A stretch of DNA of 15,360 bases from positions 1 to 15,360 of the forward strand of contig DAOVYB010000017.1 of NCBI GenBank assembly GCA_030635835.1, read 5' to 3'. Within the stretch, counting starts at the first letter, position 1, and every line of letters starts with the position of its first letter. The notes under the pieces were generated by a model, which was not told where the DNA came from, searched no databases, and worked only from the letters and a program-made list of their open reading frames with translations. The translations under genes and the position numbers were made by a program. This DNA comes from Gammaproteobacteria bacterium (GTDB taxonomy: Bacteria > Pseudomonadota > Gammaproteobacteria > UBA6429). Below are positions 1 through 6,997 of this stretch, in pieces.

Positions 1-1075
1 AACCATTTCGATCCATACTACATGCTGCATGACGACCATCGGTTAAAACAACACCGGCTGGACCATCCCATGATTCCATGTGCATGGAGTTATATTCATA
101 AAAGGCGCGCAGATCTGCATCCATATTGGCGACGTTTTGCCATGCAGGTGGAATTAGTAAACGCATTGCCCGGAAAATATCCATGCCGCCAGCGAGTAAT
201 GCTTCGAGCATGTTATCCATAGAGTTTGAATCGGAACCACTCATTGAAACGAGTGGGCGGACATCTTCCATTGGGATATGTGGACTTTCAAATTTATGAC
301 CACGGGCAACTGACCAGTTACGATTTCCCTGCACGGTATTAATTTCACCGTTATGTGCGAGATAGCGGAAAGGTTGCGCTAAACGCCATTGTGGCCAGGT
401 ATTGGTAGAAAAACGCTGGTGGAAAACGGCTAAGGCAGTCTCAAAACTTTCTTCATTTAAGTCTTTATAAAAAACCGGCAAATGCTCAGGCATTACCAGG
501 CCTTTATATGAAATAACCGATGAAGAAAGACTGGGGATGTAAAACATTTCATCGTTATTTTCGAGCGCTTTTTCAGTACGGCGACGGGCGATATATAAGT
601 GTCTTTCAAATGCGGTGCTGTCCATGCCATCTGTGGCATTGACAAAAATTTGCTCGATTAATGGTAAAGATTTTAACGCTTCTTCGCCACAAGCCTCTTT
701 ATTCACCGGAACCTGACGCCAGCCAGCAATTGTGAGGCCTTCTTTAGTCAGTTCAGCTTCAAGTTGTTTACGCGCAGTTTCCGCTTTTGTCGAATCAGTA
801 TTCAGGAATACCATACCTGCGGCATATAATTCAGATAGAGTATATCCAAGCTCAGATGCGACTGATTTAAGGAAACTGTCCGGTTTTTTCAGTAAAAGTC
901 CACAACCATCACCTGATTTACCATCAGCCGCAACTGCACCACGGTGCGTTAAGCGAGCAAGGGCATCAATAGAGGTTTTAAGTAACCAATGACTGGGTTT
1001 GCCATCCATTTGAGCCATGAGGCCAAAACCACAGTTATCACGTTCAAATTCAGGGCGATAAAGTCCGCCAGTCAT
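1..1075 (-). CDS. gltB: Glutamate synthase large subunit, N-terminal part (cut by window edge)
   Basis: GltB is the large subunit of NADPH-dependent glutamate synthase. It makes two glutamates from glutamine and 2-oxoglutarate in the cytoplasm. About 358 codons are visible, out of roughly 1,500 in the family, and they cover the glutaminase (class II amidotransferase) domain. From the start codon the protein reads MTGGLYRPEFERDNCGFGL; Cys15 is the expected N-terminal nucleophile exposed after propeptide removal. Further family landmarks are THRGAVAADGKSGDGCG, FHQRFSTNTWPQWRLAQPF and the adjoining YLAHNGEINTVQGNRNW, all in the glutamine-binding part. The ATG at 1075 has no clear Shine-Dalgarno sequence. 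In-frame GTG codons at 1126 and 1138 could give a longer propeptide, but family alignment favours the ATG. A promoter is proposed at 1248-1276. The rest of gltB, and perhaps gltD, would lie beyond position 1. Confidence 0.97.
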   Translation of the reverse strand, partial: MTGGLYRPEFERDNCGFGLMAQMDGKPSHWLLKTSIDALARLTHRGAVAADGKSGDGCGLLLKKPDSFLKSVASELGYTLSELYAAGMVFLNTDSTKAETARKQLEAELTKEGLTIAGWRQVPVNKEACGEEALKSLPLIEQIFVNATDGMDSTAFERHLYIARRRTEKALENNDEMFYIPSLSSSVISYKGLVMPEHLPVFYKDLNEESFETALAVFHQRFSTNTWPQWRLAQPFRYLAHNGEINTVQGNRNWSVARGHKFESPHIPMEDVRPLVSMSGSDSNSMDNMLEALLAGGMDIFRAMRLLIPPAWQNVANMDADLRAFYEYNSMHMESWDGPAGVVLTDGRHAACSMDRNG

Positions 1076-1247
1076 ACCAGAATGATTCGCATGTGTTACT
1101 TCAGAGTTGTGTATATTTTTCTTCACTATCTTCTTCACCGGATTATCTTCGTGCGCCCAACACCTTTGCTGGAGCTGCAAATATGCCTTAATTCAGTCCA
1201 TTTTTGTGGAAAATTACCCGCGGGAACGCTGAGCAAAATGGCAAAGC

Positions 1248-1276
1248 AGTATACAGGGAGAGGCGATTTGCTTCAA
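1248..1276 (-). promoter_or_regulatory. Putative sigma70 promoter of gltB
   Basis: Read on the minus strand, TTGAAG (1276-1271) is separated by exactly 17 bases from TATACT (1253-1248). The -10 box matches the consensus at five of six positions and the -35 box at four of six. It would start transcription near 1240 and leave a leader of about 165 bases before the gltB ATG. That leader holds a short hairpin (TTTGC/GCAAA around 1164-1180) but no riboswitch or attenuator I recognise. Identified by pattern only. Confidence 0.5.
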
Positions 1277-1370
1277 TCCAAAAAGGGGGCAAACACAGGG
1301 GAATCCACGTGAAATATAGGGTTAATAACTAAGATATTGAGGTTTTAAGGTTATGAAGAAATAACGAGAT

Positions 1371-1530
1371 TTAACCACGGGGAGCACGGGGTTCACGGGG
1401 AGATCAAATTATTATTACTTATCAAATTTCAGCATTATAAGAAAAACATAGCCAGAATGTCAGTCTTATAACAACTAAAATAAATATTCCTGATTATTTT
1501 CCCAGTGTCCCCCGTGCTCCCCGTGGTTCA
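1371..1530. repeat. Non-coding element with GC-rich terminal inverted repeats made of 9-bp units
   Basis: The left arm (1371-1400) and right arm (1501-1530) are inverted copies with about 26 of 30 matching positions. The perfect 19-bp core AACCACGGGGAGCACGGGG lies at 1373-1391, with its complement at 1510-1528. Each arm is also a short tandem array of a 9-bp unit: CACGGGGAG, CACGGGGTT, CACGGGGAG at 1376-1402, and three degraded units in the right arm. The roughly 100-base interior is AT-rich, has no credible ORF and holds a second, nested 7-bp inverted repeat (TTATAAG 1435-1441, CTTATAA 1465-1471). The arms differ sharply in composition from their surroundings. The right arm ends 10 bases beyond the stop codon of the damX-like gene. 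I see no clear target-site duplication. It could be a small non-autonomous mobile element or a REP-like intergenic repeat. A simple terminator is less likely because the arms are over 100 bases apart. Confidence 0.75.
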
Positions 1531-1540
1531 GGCTTATTCT

Positions 1541-3676
1541 TTAATTTAACTCAGCATGAATCGCGCTAAATTTTCGCGCCCAGGGTTTTAATTTTTGCAC
1601 GGCGAGAGGTAGCTGGCTAATGGCTTGTTTTGCCTGAGAAAATTCAGAGTAACTGCCATGAACAAGGATATACCAGTTCTTGCCATCACGGAGGGTATGA
1701 AAATAGACGGCTTTGCCATATAAACTGTGTCGTTTGATAAATGTTTGAATGGCTTTTTTATCTGTACCGGCAGCAAGCTGTAATGTGTAATAACTGGGAT
1801 CCTGGCTCCATAACCAGCTATCCTGATTAGCTGTGTAAGTTTTCTTGCCGGAAATAACGGCAGGTGTCTTTGTTTCTGAACGGACTTCTTTTAAAGAAGG
1901 GAGGATACTCGCAAATGAACGTATCCATGGTTTAGAAACACCTTTTGGTAATTCTTTAGCCGCAGATTGTGCAGCTGCTTTTGTTGGGTAATACCCATAA
2001 ATTAAGGTAAACCAGTCTTTACCATTACGTTTTGTTTTAAACATAGCAGCATCATTTTTCAGCGCATACTTTTTAAGATATTCAGGTAAAGTACTTTTTT
2101 GATGCGTGCCTAATAACTGCATGGTGAAGTGATCTTTATTTTGTTGTTTGATCCAGTTTTGTCCATACAAACCTGTTTTGCTATTTAATTTTGATGTTAT
2201 GACTTTAGCTGTTGTTTTTTCCTGTTTTGTTACTTTAGTTTGTTTTGATATTTTTTCTTTTACAGGCGAAACAACATCAAAACTTAATGTATTGGATTTT
2301 ATTTTAAGTTCTGGATCAATAACTGTGATTTTCCAGGTATCTGATTGTGTGCCAACGTTGAGTATCAAGTTCATGTACGTGTCACGGGTGACATTAACCT
2401 GTGTTTCAGCAAGAATTTTTTCTTTTCCAGTCCAGCTTATTTTAACCTTTTGTCGTTTATGAAAACCTGTACCACTGATTGAAATAATCTGACGTTGTTT
2501 ACTACCCGGAACTGTAGATGGATTAACGCTTGATAATTTTATTACCGGAGTCTCTTTTTTAGTGCGGATAGCAGGTTTATCTTTTTGTTTTATTTGTGTT
2601 GAGTCATCTTTATTTAATGAAAATTCAATTGTTTTTTCTTTAACTGGTTCAGGTCGTGTTTCAGCTTTGTGAGTTGTTGTAGGCTTAGTCTGTTCTGTCT
2701 TAGTTTCAGTTTCTGTTATAACCGGAACGGGTTCTTCAAATAAGCTGTTAATTTGATCCTGAAAAAGTAAGGCAGTAATAACAATGATGAGTGCAACACC
2801 ACCTAATAACATATTACGTAAATTCAGGGATGATGTTTCATGAATAAGCTCATTATCTAAATCCAGCTCTTCCGGTGTGAGTGGCACACTATCATCAAGT
2901 AAATTTTGATGTGCGTATTCATTTATTTTTGCAGGTATTCCATCTGCTGCGTTGAAAATTTTATGGATGAGTTTTGGGGTAAAGGGGCTGGTACCATCAA
3001 GTCCGGCAACAGCTAAGCGATGCCGTAAATATTCGGCAGTTTGTGTTTCATCTAATGCTGGAATTTCCATGCTATGCGTCACGCGTTCTTTTAATGACAG
3101 GATTGATGGATCTTCCAGCATGGTTTCAATTTCTGGTTCACAAAATAAAATAATGCGTAACGCGGTATGTTGATCGGAATGATTTTCTGCAAGATAAAGT
3201 AAAGCTTGTAAAGCATCCTTTGGTAATTCATGTGCATCATCAATAATCAGAATAGGGATATAGGATGCCTGACGCATATAATCAAGTTGATTACTTAAAA
3301 CCTCATAGAGTGCAGCGGGATCATGCGGGGGTTCAGTAATATTAAAACCATGGGCAACCTGTTTTAATAATAAACTTGCGTCCATCATGGTATGAGACTG
3401 GATTTCACAAATTTGCCATTCTTCCTGTGCAGAATTTATGAAACGTTGTTTAAAACTACTTTTACCTATGCCTCGCTCACCAGTAACAATGAGTAACAGG
3501 TTTCCGTATTGTGTGTAGTGTTTAAGAAGTTCAAGGCGTTCTGTTAGTGCAGAATTTAGATAAAAAAAACGGTCATCCTGCTGTGAAGAAAAAGGTGCTT
3601 CAGTTAAGCCATAGGATGACAAGTAGGCTGGTTTAACCCGATTTAATTGTTCTATGTTATTAGGGTCATAAGTCAT
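1541..3676 (-). CDS. damX: DamX-like membrane protein: AAA ATPase, one membrane segment, TIG-like domain, two SPOR domains
   Basis: A 711-residue protein in the place damX-type genes occupy downstream of aroK-aroB. Residues 1-275 form an ExeA/GspA-type AAA ATPase, with Walker A GERGIGKSS (66-74) and Walker B ILIIDDAHE (142-150). One hydrophobic segment (about 288-304) puts the C-terminal part in the periplasm. A Thr/Lys/Glu-rich linker follows (315-375). Residues 378-470 look like an immunoglobulin-like IPT/TIG fold (VNPSTVPGSKQ, ISGTGF). Two SPOR domains follow, about 514-592 (FTMQLLGTHQK to PWIRSFASI) and 627-705 (YYTLQLAAGTD to PWARKFSAI). SPOR domains bind denuded septal peptidoglycan, so a role in cell division or envelope remodelling is likely. 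Typical DamX proteins have one SPOR domain and no TIG domain. The start is supported by AGGA nine bases upstream. The gene lies 25 bases after the WGR gene. The name rests on position and architecture; the exact role is inferred. Confidence 0.85.
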   Translation of the reverse strand: MTYDPNNIEQLNRVKPAYLSSYGLTEAPFSSQQDDRFFYLNSALTERLELLKHYTQYGNLLLIVTGERGIGKSSFKQRFINSAQEEWQICEIQSHTMMDASLLLKQVAHGFNITEPPHDPAALYEVLSNQLDYMRQASYIPILIIDDAHELPKDALQALLYLAENHSDQHTALRIILFCEPEIETMLEDPSILSLKERVTHSMEIPALDETQTAEYLRHRLAVAGLDGTSPFTPKLIHKIFNAADGIPAKINEYAHQNLLDDSVPLTPEELDLDNELIHETSSLNLRNMLLGGVALIIVITALLFQDQINSLFEEPVPVITETETKTEQTKPTTTHKAETRPEPVKEKTIEFSLNKDDSTQIKQKDKPAIRTKKETPVIKLSSVNPSTVPGSKQRQIISISGTGFHKRQKVKISWTGKEKILAETQVNVTRDTYMNLILNVGTQSDTWKITVIDPELKIKSNTLSFDVVSPVKEKISKQTKVTKQEKTTAKVITSKLNSKTGLYGQNWIKQQNKDHFTMQLLGTHQKSTLPEYLKKYALKNDAAMFKTKRNGKDWFTLIYGYYPTKAAAQSAAKELPKGVSKPWIRSFASILPSLKEVRSETKTPAVISGKKTYTANQDSWLWSQDPSYYTLQLAAGTDKKAIQTFIKRHSLYGKAVYFHTLRDGKNWYILVHGSYSEFSQAKQAISQLPLAVQKLKPWARKFSAIHAELN

Positions 3677-3701
3677 TAGTATTTATCCTTAAAATCACAA
3701 C

Positions 3702-3956
3702 TTAAACAGGTTGATCCTGACCTTGCATAAATACAACTTTAAATCCCCGTTTAAGTTGAGAATCTCGTACGCGCAGTAATGCATTTTGTGCCGATTCACG
3801 ATCGTCAAAATGATCTCGCTTTACTCGTCCGGAGCGGCCTTGTTGTCCCCATTCTCTGACCAGGGTCCAGCCATCAATCAAATCTTCCAGTAATAATAAC
3901 TGGTAATAGCGAGAGGGTTTCTCATCTAAAGCTGGAATTTGCATGTATACGCGCAT
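3702..3956 (-). CDS. Small stand-alone WGR-domain protein
   Basis: An 84-residue protein that is almost entirely a WGR domain. The signature is WTLVREWGQQGRSGRVKRDH at about residues 30-49, followed by a helix (FDDRESAQNALLRVRDSQLK) and the terminal strand GFKVVF. WGR domains are known from poly(ADP-ribose) polymerases, where they contact DNA, and from short bacterial proteins whose role is unknown. No catalytic domain is attached, so this would be a binding or adaptor protein in the cytoplasm. The gene sits between dgt (58 bases upstream) and the damX-like gene (25 bases downstream) on the same strand. No strong Shine-Dalgarno sequence precedes ATG 3956, and an in-frame ATG lies at 3944; I keep the longer form because MRVYMQIP resembles the usual start of this family. 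The fold is clear, the function is not. Confidence 0.85.
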   Translation of the reverse strand: MRVYMQIPALDEKPSRYYQLLLLEDLIDGWTLVREWGQQGRSGRVKRDHFDDRESAQNALLRVRDSQLKRGFKVVFMQGQDQPV

Positions 3957-4014
3957 AACTATACTAGTATCGGTTTATAATCATTTGGTCAACACCCTAA
4001 GTAAATAAAGTCAA

Positions 4015-5166
4015 TTATGTTAATTCAGTTGGGTCAAAAATGCGTTTATATTCCTTTATTGCATAACGATCTGTCATACCGGCAATATAATCTGAAACAA
4101 TGCGTGCCTGGCCACTCTCACCTTTTTGTTCTTCTTCGAGCTGAGCTTTTTCACGATATTCGGGTGGCATGAGCCGAAGGTCATTTAACATAGCCTGAAA
4201 AAGTTTATTTATTACATTTCCCGCTTTATGGCTCATACGATGAACACGATAATGTCGGTACAGATTTTCACGTAAGAATCGTTTTAGCTCGAGATGCATT
4301 TCCAGCATGTCTTCACTAAAACTAATCAGGTTGCCTTTATAATTACGAATATCTTTTATCGACTGAGGGCTGGCTTTAAATATCAATTTTGAACTTTCAG
4401 CGATTAAATCTTTTATTTGTTCATCGATCATTCGACGGACAATTTCATAAATCGTGCGTTTGTTATCAAGTTTTGGATAATCTTTTTCCACTTTGCTATA
4501 AAGCGTTTTAAATAAGCGCGTTTCGCGTAATTGCTCGATATTGATAAAGCCTGAACGCAGGCCATCATCAACATCATGGCTGTTATAGGCAATGGCATCT
4601 GCAAGGTTAACCATTTGTGCTTCAAGGTTGGGTTGGGTTTTATTAATAAAGCGTAAACCAATATCCCCCAATTGCTCTGCATTTTTTATTGAGCAGTGTT
4701 TTAAAATACCTTCACGACTTTCAAAGGTGAGGTTGAGGCCATTAAATTTTGCGTATTTTTCTTCAAGTTCATCAACCACACGTAATGATTGCAGGTTATG
4801 TTCAAAACCACCGTAGTCTTTCATGCATTCATTGAGAGCATCCTGACCGGTATGACCAAACGGGGTGTGTCCGAGATCATGTGCCAGTGCAATGGCTTCA
4901 CTTAAATCTTCATTGAGGTGTAAGGCGCGTGCAATGGTACGGCTCATTTGTGCGACTTCAATGGAATGCGTCAGACGGGTACGAAACAAATCACCTTCAT
5001 GGTTAACAAAGACCTGGGTTTTATATTCCAGGCGACGAAAAGCGGTAGAGTGAATAATACGATCACGATCACGTTGAAATTCACTACGGTGCTTAGGTAA
5101 GGGTTCGGGGTAGCGCCGGCCTAAAGATGAATCATTATTTGCTGCATAGGGGGCAAGTTCTGACAT
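4015..5166 (-). CDS. dgt: Deoxyguanosinetriphosphate triphosphohydrolase-like protein (HD domain)
   Basis: A 383-residue member of the shorter dGTPase family, which hydrolyses dNTPs to nucleosides and triphosphate and so trims the cytoplasmic dNTP pool. The N-terminal region carries the family block RDRDRIIHSTAFRRLEYKTQ (32-51). The HD metal site is visible: His67 in RLTHSIEV, His96-Asp97 in LAHDLGHTPFGH, and Asp190 in NLADAIAYNSHDVDDG. The C-terminal half is helical and matches the family to the end (SDYIAGMTDRYAIKEYKRIF). The start has a good Shine-Dalgarno sequence (AAGGA, about seven bases upstream). The stop of aroB lies only 17 bases before this start, so the two are probably co-transcribed. 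In Pseudomonas the aroB-damX interval lacks this gene as far as I recall, so the placement is a local variation. True dGTP preference cannot be read from sequence. Confidence 0.95.
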   Translation of the reverse strand: MSELAPYAANNDSSLGRRYPEPLPKHRSEFQRDRDRIIHSTAFRRLEYKTQVFVNHEGDLFRTRLTHSIEVAQMSRTIARALHLNEDLSEAIALAHDLGHTPFGHTGQDALNECMKDYGGFEHNLQSLRVVDELEEKYAKFNGLNLTFESREGILKHCSIKNAEQLGDIGLRFINKTQPNLEAQMVNLADAIAYNSHDVDDGLRSGFINIEQLRETRLFKTLYSKVEKDYPKLDNKRTIYEIVRRMIDEQIKDLIAESSKLIFKASPQSIKDIRNYKGNLISFSEDMLEMHLELKRFLRENLYRHYRVHRMSHKAGNVINKLFQAMLNDLRLMPPEYREKAQLEEEQKGESGQARIVSDYIAGMTDRYAIKEYKRIFDPTELT

Positions 5167-5183
5167 TCATCTTTCCTTATTAG

Positions 5184-6284
5184 TTATTGGCCATCGATAG
5201 CACGATGTGCTTCTATTGTTTCGCGTAGTAAGCTGTGGTCAAAATCTGCTGTGACCATTGCATCACCTAATTTGTTAAATAATACAAAATTGATTTTTCC
5301 GGCACGCGCTTTTTTATCAACCAGCATAAGTTCAATAAAATGATCATAGTCCATGTGGTGTGGGGCGCGGGTCGGTAACATGGCCATATCCAGAATATTA
5401 TCAACACGTTCAACATCATCCTGAGTTAAGTTACCTAAACGCATGGATAAATCTGCTGCCATTAACATGCCGGTTGCCACTGCTTCTCCGTGTAACCAGT
5501 TTCCATAACCTGTGCTGGTTTCGATTGCATGACCAAAGGTATGCCCTAAGTTAAGAAGTGCACGGATGCCACCTTCTTTTTCATCAGCGGCGACTATATC
5601 GGCTTTGCAGCGACAGGAAACCTCTATGGCATAGGCGAGTGCCTCAGGATCTCTATCGAGTAGCTTATGCATATTCTCTTCAAGCCACTGAGTGAAAGCC
5701 ATATCACGAATGAGGCCATATTTTATGACCTCCGCTATACCTGCACTGAGTTGATTGTCTTCCAGGGTATTTAATGTATCTGAATCGGCAATAACACAAC
5801 GTGGCTGGTGAAAAGCACCAATCATGTTTTTGCCTTTGGGATGATTGACACCCGTTTTCCCACCCACAGAAGAATCAACCTGGGCAAGTAAAGTCGTAGG
5901 GATTTGAATAAAGTTAACACCACGTTGATAGCTGGCTGCTGCAAAGCCAGTCATATCACCGACAACCCCACCGCCTAAGGCAACCAGGGTACAGGTTCGA
6001 TCAAATTTTGCACTGAGCAGAGCATCAAAAATTTTATTCAATTCATCCAGGTTTTTATATTGCTCACCATCAGGAAGAACAATGGTTTGTACGTCATACG
6101 CTGAGAAGGCTTTTTTAACTTTATCGAGATAAAGCGGGGCAACAGTTTCGTTACTGACAATTAAAACCTGGGTACCTTTTACATAAGGTTCAATTAGTTT
6201 TGGCTTGCTGAGTAAATCCTGCCCAATATAAATTGGGTAGCTGCGTTCACCATGTTCGCCTAGTTTTACCTGTAGTGTTTTCAT
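5184..6284 (-). CDS. aroB: 3-dehydroquinate synthase
   Basis: Converts DAHP to 3-dehydroquinate, the second step of the shikimate pathway, in the cytoplasm with NAD and a divalent metal. From the ATG at 6284 the protein has 366 residues, the usual length. NAD-binding GGGVVGDMTGF is at 104-114, the PTTLLAQVDSSVGGKTGVNH block at 129-148, EVIKYGLI at 185-192, LNLGHTFGHAIE at 244-255 and LHGEAVATGM at 264-273. The expected metal ligands Glu185, His248 and His265 are all present. The reading frame opens 12 bases earlier at another ATG (6296, adding MSFK). I prefer 6284 because family members begin close to MKTLQVKLGE and a weak GAG lies seven bases upstream, while 6296 has no ribosome-binding signal. 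The gene lies 74 bases after aroK and 17 before dgt. Confidence 0.97.
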   Translation of the reverse strand: MKTLQVKLGEHGERSYPIYIGQDLLSKPKLIEPYVKGTQVLIVSNETVAPLYLDKVKKAFSAYDVQTIVLPDGEQYKNLDELNKIFDALLSAKFDRTCTLVALGGGVVGDMTGFAAASYQRGVNFIQIPTTLLAQVDSSVGGKTGVNHPKGKNMIGAFHQPRCVIADSDTLNTLEDNQLSAGIAEVIKYGLIRDMAFTQWLEENMHKLLDRDPEALAYAIEVSCRCKADIVAADEKEGGIRALLNLGHTFGHAIETSTGYGNWLHGEAVATGMLMAADLSMRLGNLTQDDVERVDNILDMAMLPTRAPHHMDYDHFIELMLVDKKARAGKINFVLFNKLGDAMVTADFDHSLLRETIEAHRAIDGQ

Positions 6285-6358
6285 TTTGAAACTCATATTT
6301 TGATTAAACTACTATGATTATAAATGAAACCAGGAAAAAATGGGGAGTGCTTTTTTGA

Positions 6359-6877
6359 TTATGATTCCTGGATTTTTTCCAGAATTTCTTTTAATGCCAG
6401 ACGAATGCTGTCTTTGCCGGTATCAATAATAATATCTGCGGTTTCCCGGTAAAGTGGATCACGCATTTCTAGTAATTCTTCCAGTTTAGCCTGGGGATTT
6501 TCAGTTTGTAATAAAGGACGATTGCGATCTTTTGATGTGCGTTCCAGCAGAGTATCTATATTGGCGTAGAGATATATTGTGGTACCACGGGACATGAGAA
6601 ATTGACGGTTTTCTGCTTTTAAAATCGCGCCACCACCCGTTGCTAAAACAATCCCTTTTTTTTCTGTTAACTCATCTAGCATGGTTGTTTCACGCTTGCG
6701 GAAGCCGGCCTCACCTTCAATATCAAAAATATGAGTAATTGTGACGCCAGTACGCTTCTCGATTTCATGATCGCTATCGAAGAATTCAAGTGAGAGTTCG
6801 CTGGCAAGCTGGCGACCGATAGTCGTTTTACCTGCTCCCATTAAACCGATAAGAAATATATTTTGATTATTTGCCAT
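6359..6877 (-). CDS. aroK: Shikimate kinase
   Basis: Phosphorylates shikimate to shikimate 3-phosphate with ATP in the cytoplasm. The length of 172 residues is typical. The P-loop GLMGAGKTT is at 11-19, the shikimate-binding DSD at 34-36, Arg60 in GFRKRE, the glycine triplet in ATGGGAIL at 79-86, the lid arginines in KDRNRPLL (116-123) and the C-terminal substrate arginine in LYRETAD (143). No key residue is missing. It is followed by aroB, the usual pairing. The Shine-Dalgarno sequence is weak. The 120 bases between pilQ and aroK contain a strong hairpin, so expression may be partly separated from the pilus genes. Confidence 0.97.
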   Translation of the reverse strand: MANNQNIFLIGLMGAGKTTIGRQLASELSLEFFDSDHEIEKRTGVTITHIFDIEGEAGFRKRETTMLDELTEKKGIVLATGGGAILKAENRQFLMSRGTTIYLYANIDTLLERTSKDRNRPLLQTENPQAKLEELLEMRDPLYRETADIIIDTGKDSIRLALKEILEKIQES

Positions 6878-6929
6878 TATGCTTTTTGATTAGCCGTGCA
6901 GTTACAATATTGTTGATGATGGCGTTCAG

Positions 6930-6980
6930 AATCTAAGGTGAAAATAGCAGGAGGTATGAATAACCATACCTCCTTAGATT
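6930..6980 (-). terminator. Strong hairpin between pilQ and aroK, possible partial terminator or processing site
   Basis: A perfect 9-bp stem, GGAGGTATG (6950-6958) with CATACCTCC (6965-6973), closes a 6-base loop. It is extended by a second arm pair, AATCTAAGG (6930-6938) with CCTTAGATT (6972-6980), which partly competes with the base of the inner stem. The hairpin begins 17 bases after the pilQ stop codon. On the minus strand the inner stem is followed by TGCTATTTTC, a weak T-tract, so complete rho-independent termination is doubtful. Partial termination, an mRNA-stabilising hairpin or a processing site would all fit. Confidence 0.5.
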
Positions 6981-6997
6981 AAGCTAGCAAAAACAAA

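Noticed and set aside
732..1312. Plus-strand open frames opposite the gltB 5' region
   Set aside because: They lie antisense to clearly conserved GltB sequence, or in its leader, and encode no recognisable protein.
1376..1402. Tandem 9-bp units as a possible CRISPR array or origin iterons
   Set aside because: The units are contiguous with no spacers, too short and too few for CRISPR, and no cas or replication-initiation gene is near.
1371..1530. The inverted-repeat element as a rho-independent terminator for the damX-like gene
   Set aside because: The arms are separated by about 100 bases and no T-tract follows the left arm, unlike a normal intrinsic terminator.
3961..3970. A 10-bp palindrome ATACTAGTAT just upstream of the WGR gene, with a TTGACC 17 bases before TACTAG
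   Set aside because: The -10 match is poor (three of six) and a 10-bp palindrome in AT-rich DNA is expected fairly often, so I did not list a promoter or operator.
4015..5166. Dgt as an antiphage dNTP-depleting enzyme
   Set aside because: Some dGTPases do act in defence, but this one sits in a housekeeping operon with no defence genes, so ordinary nucleotide metabolism is the simpler reading.
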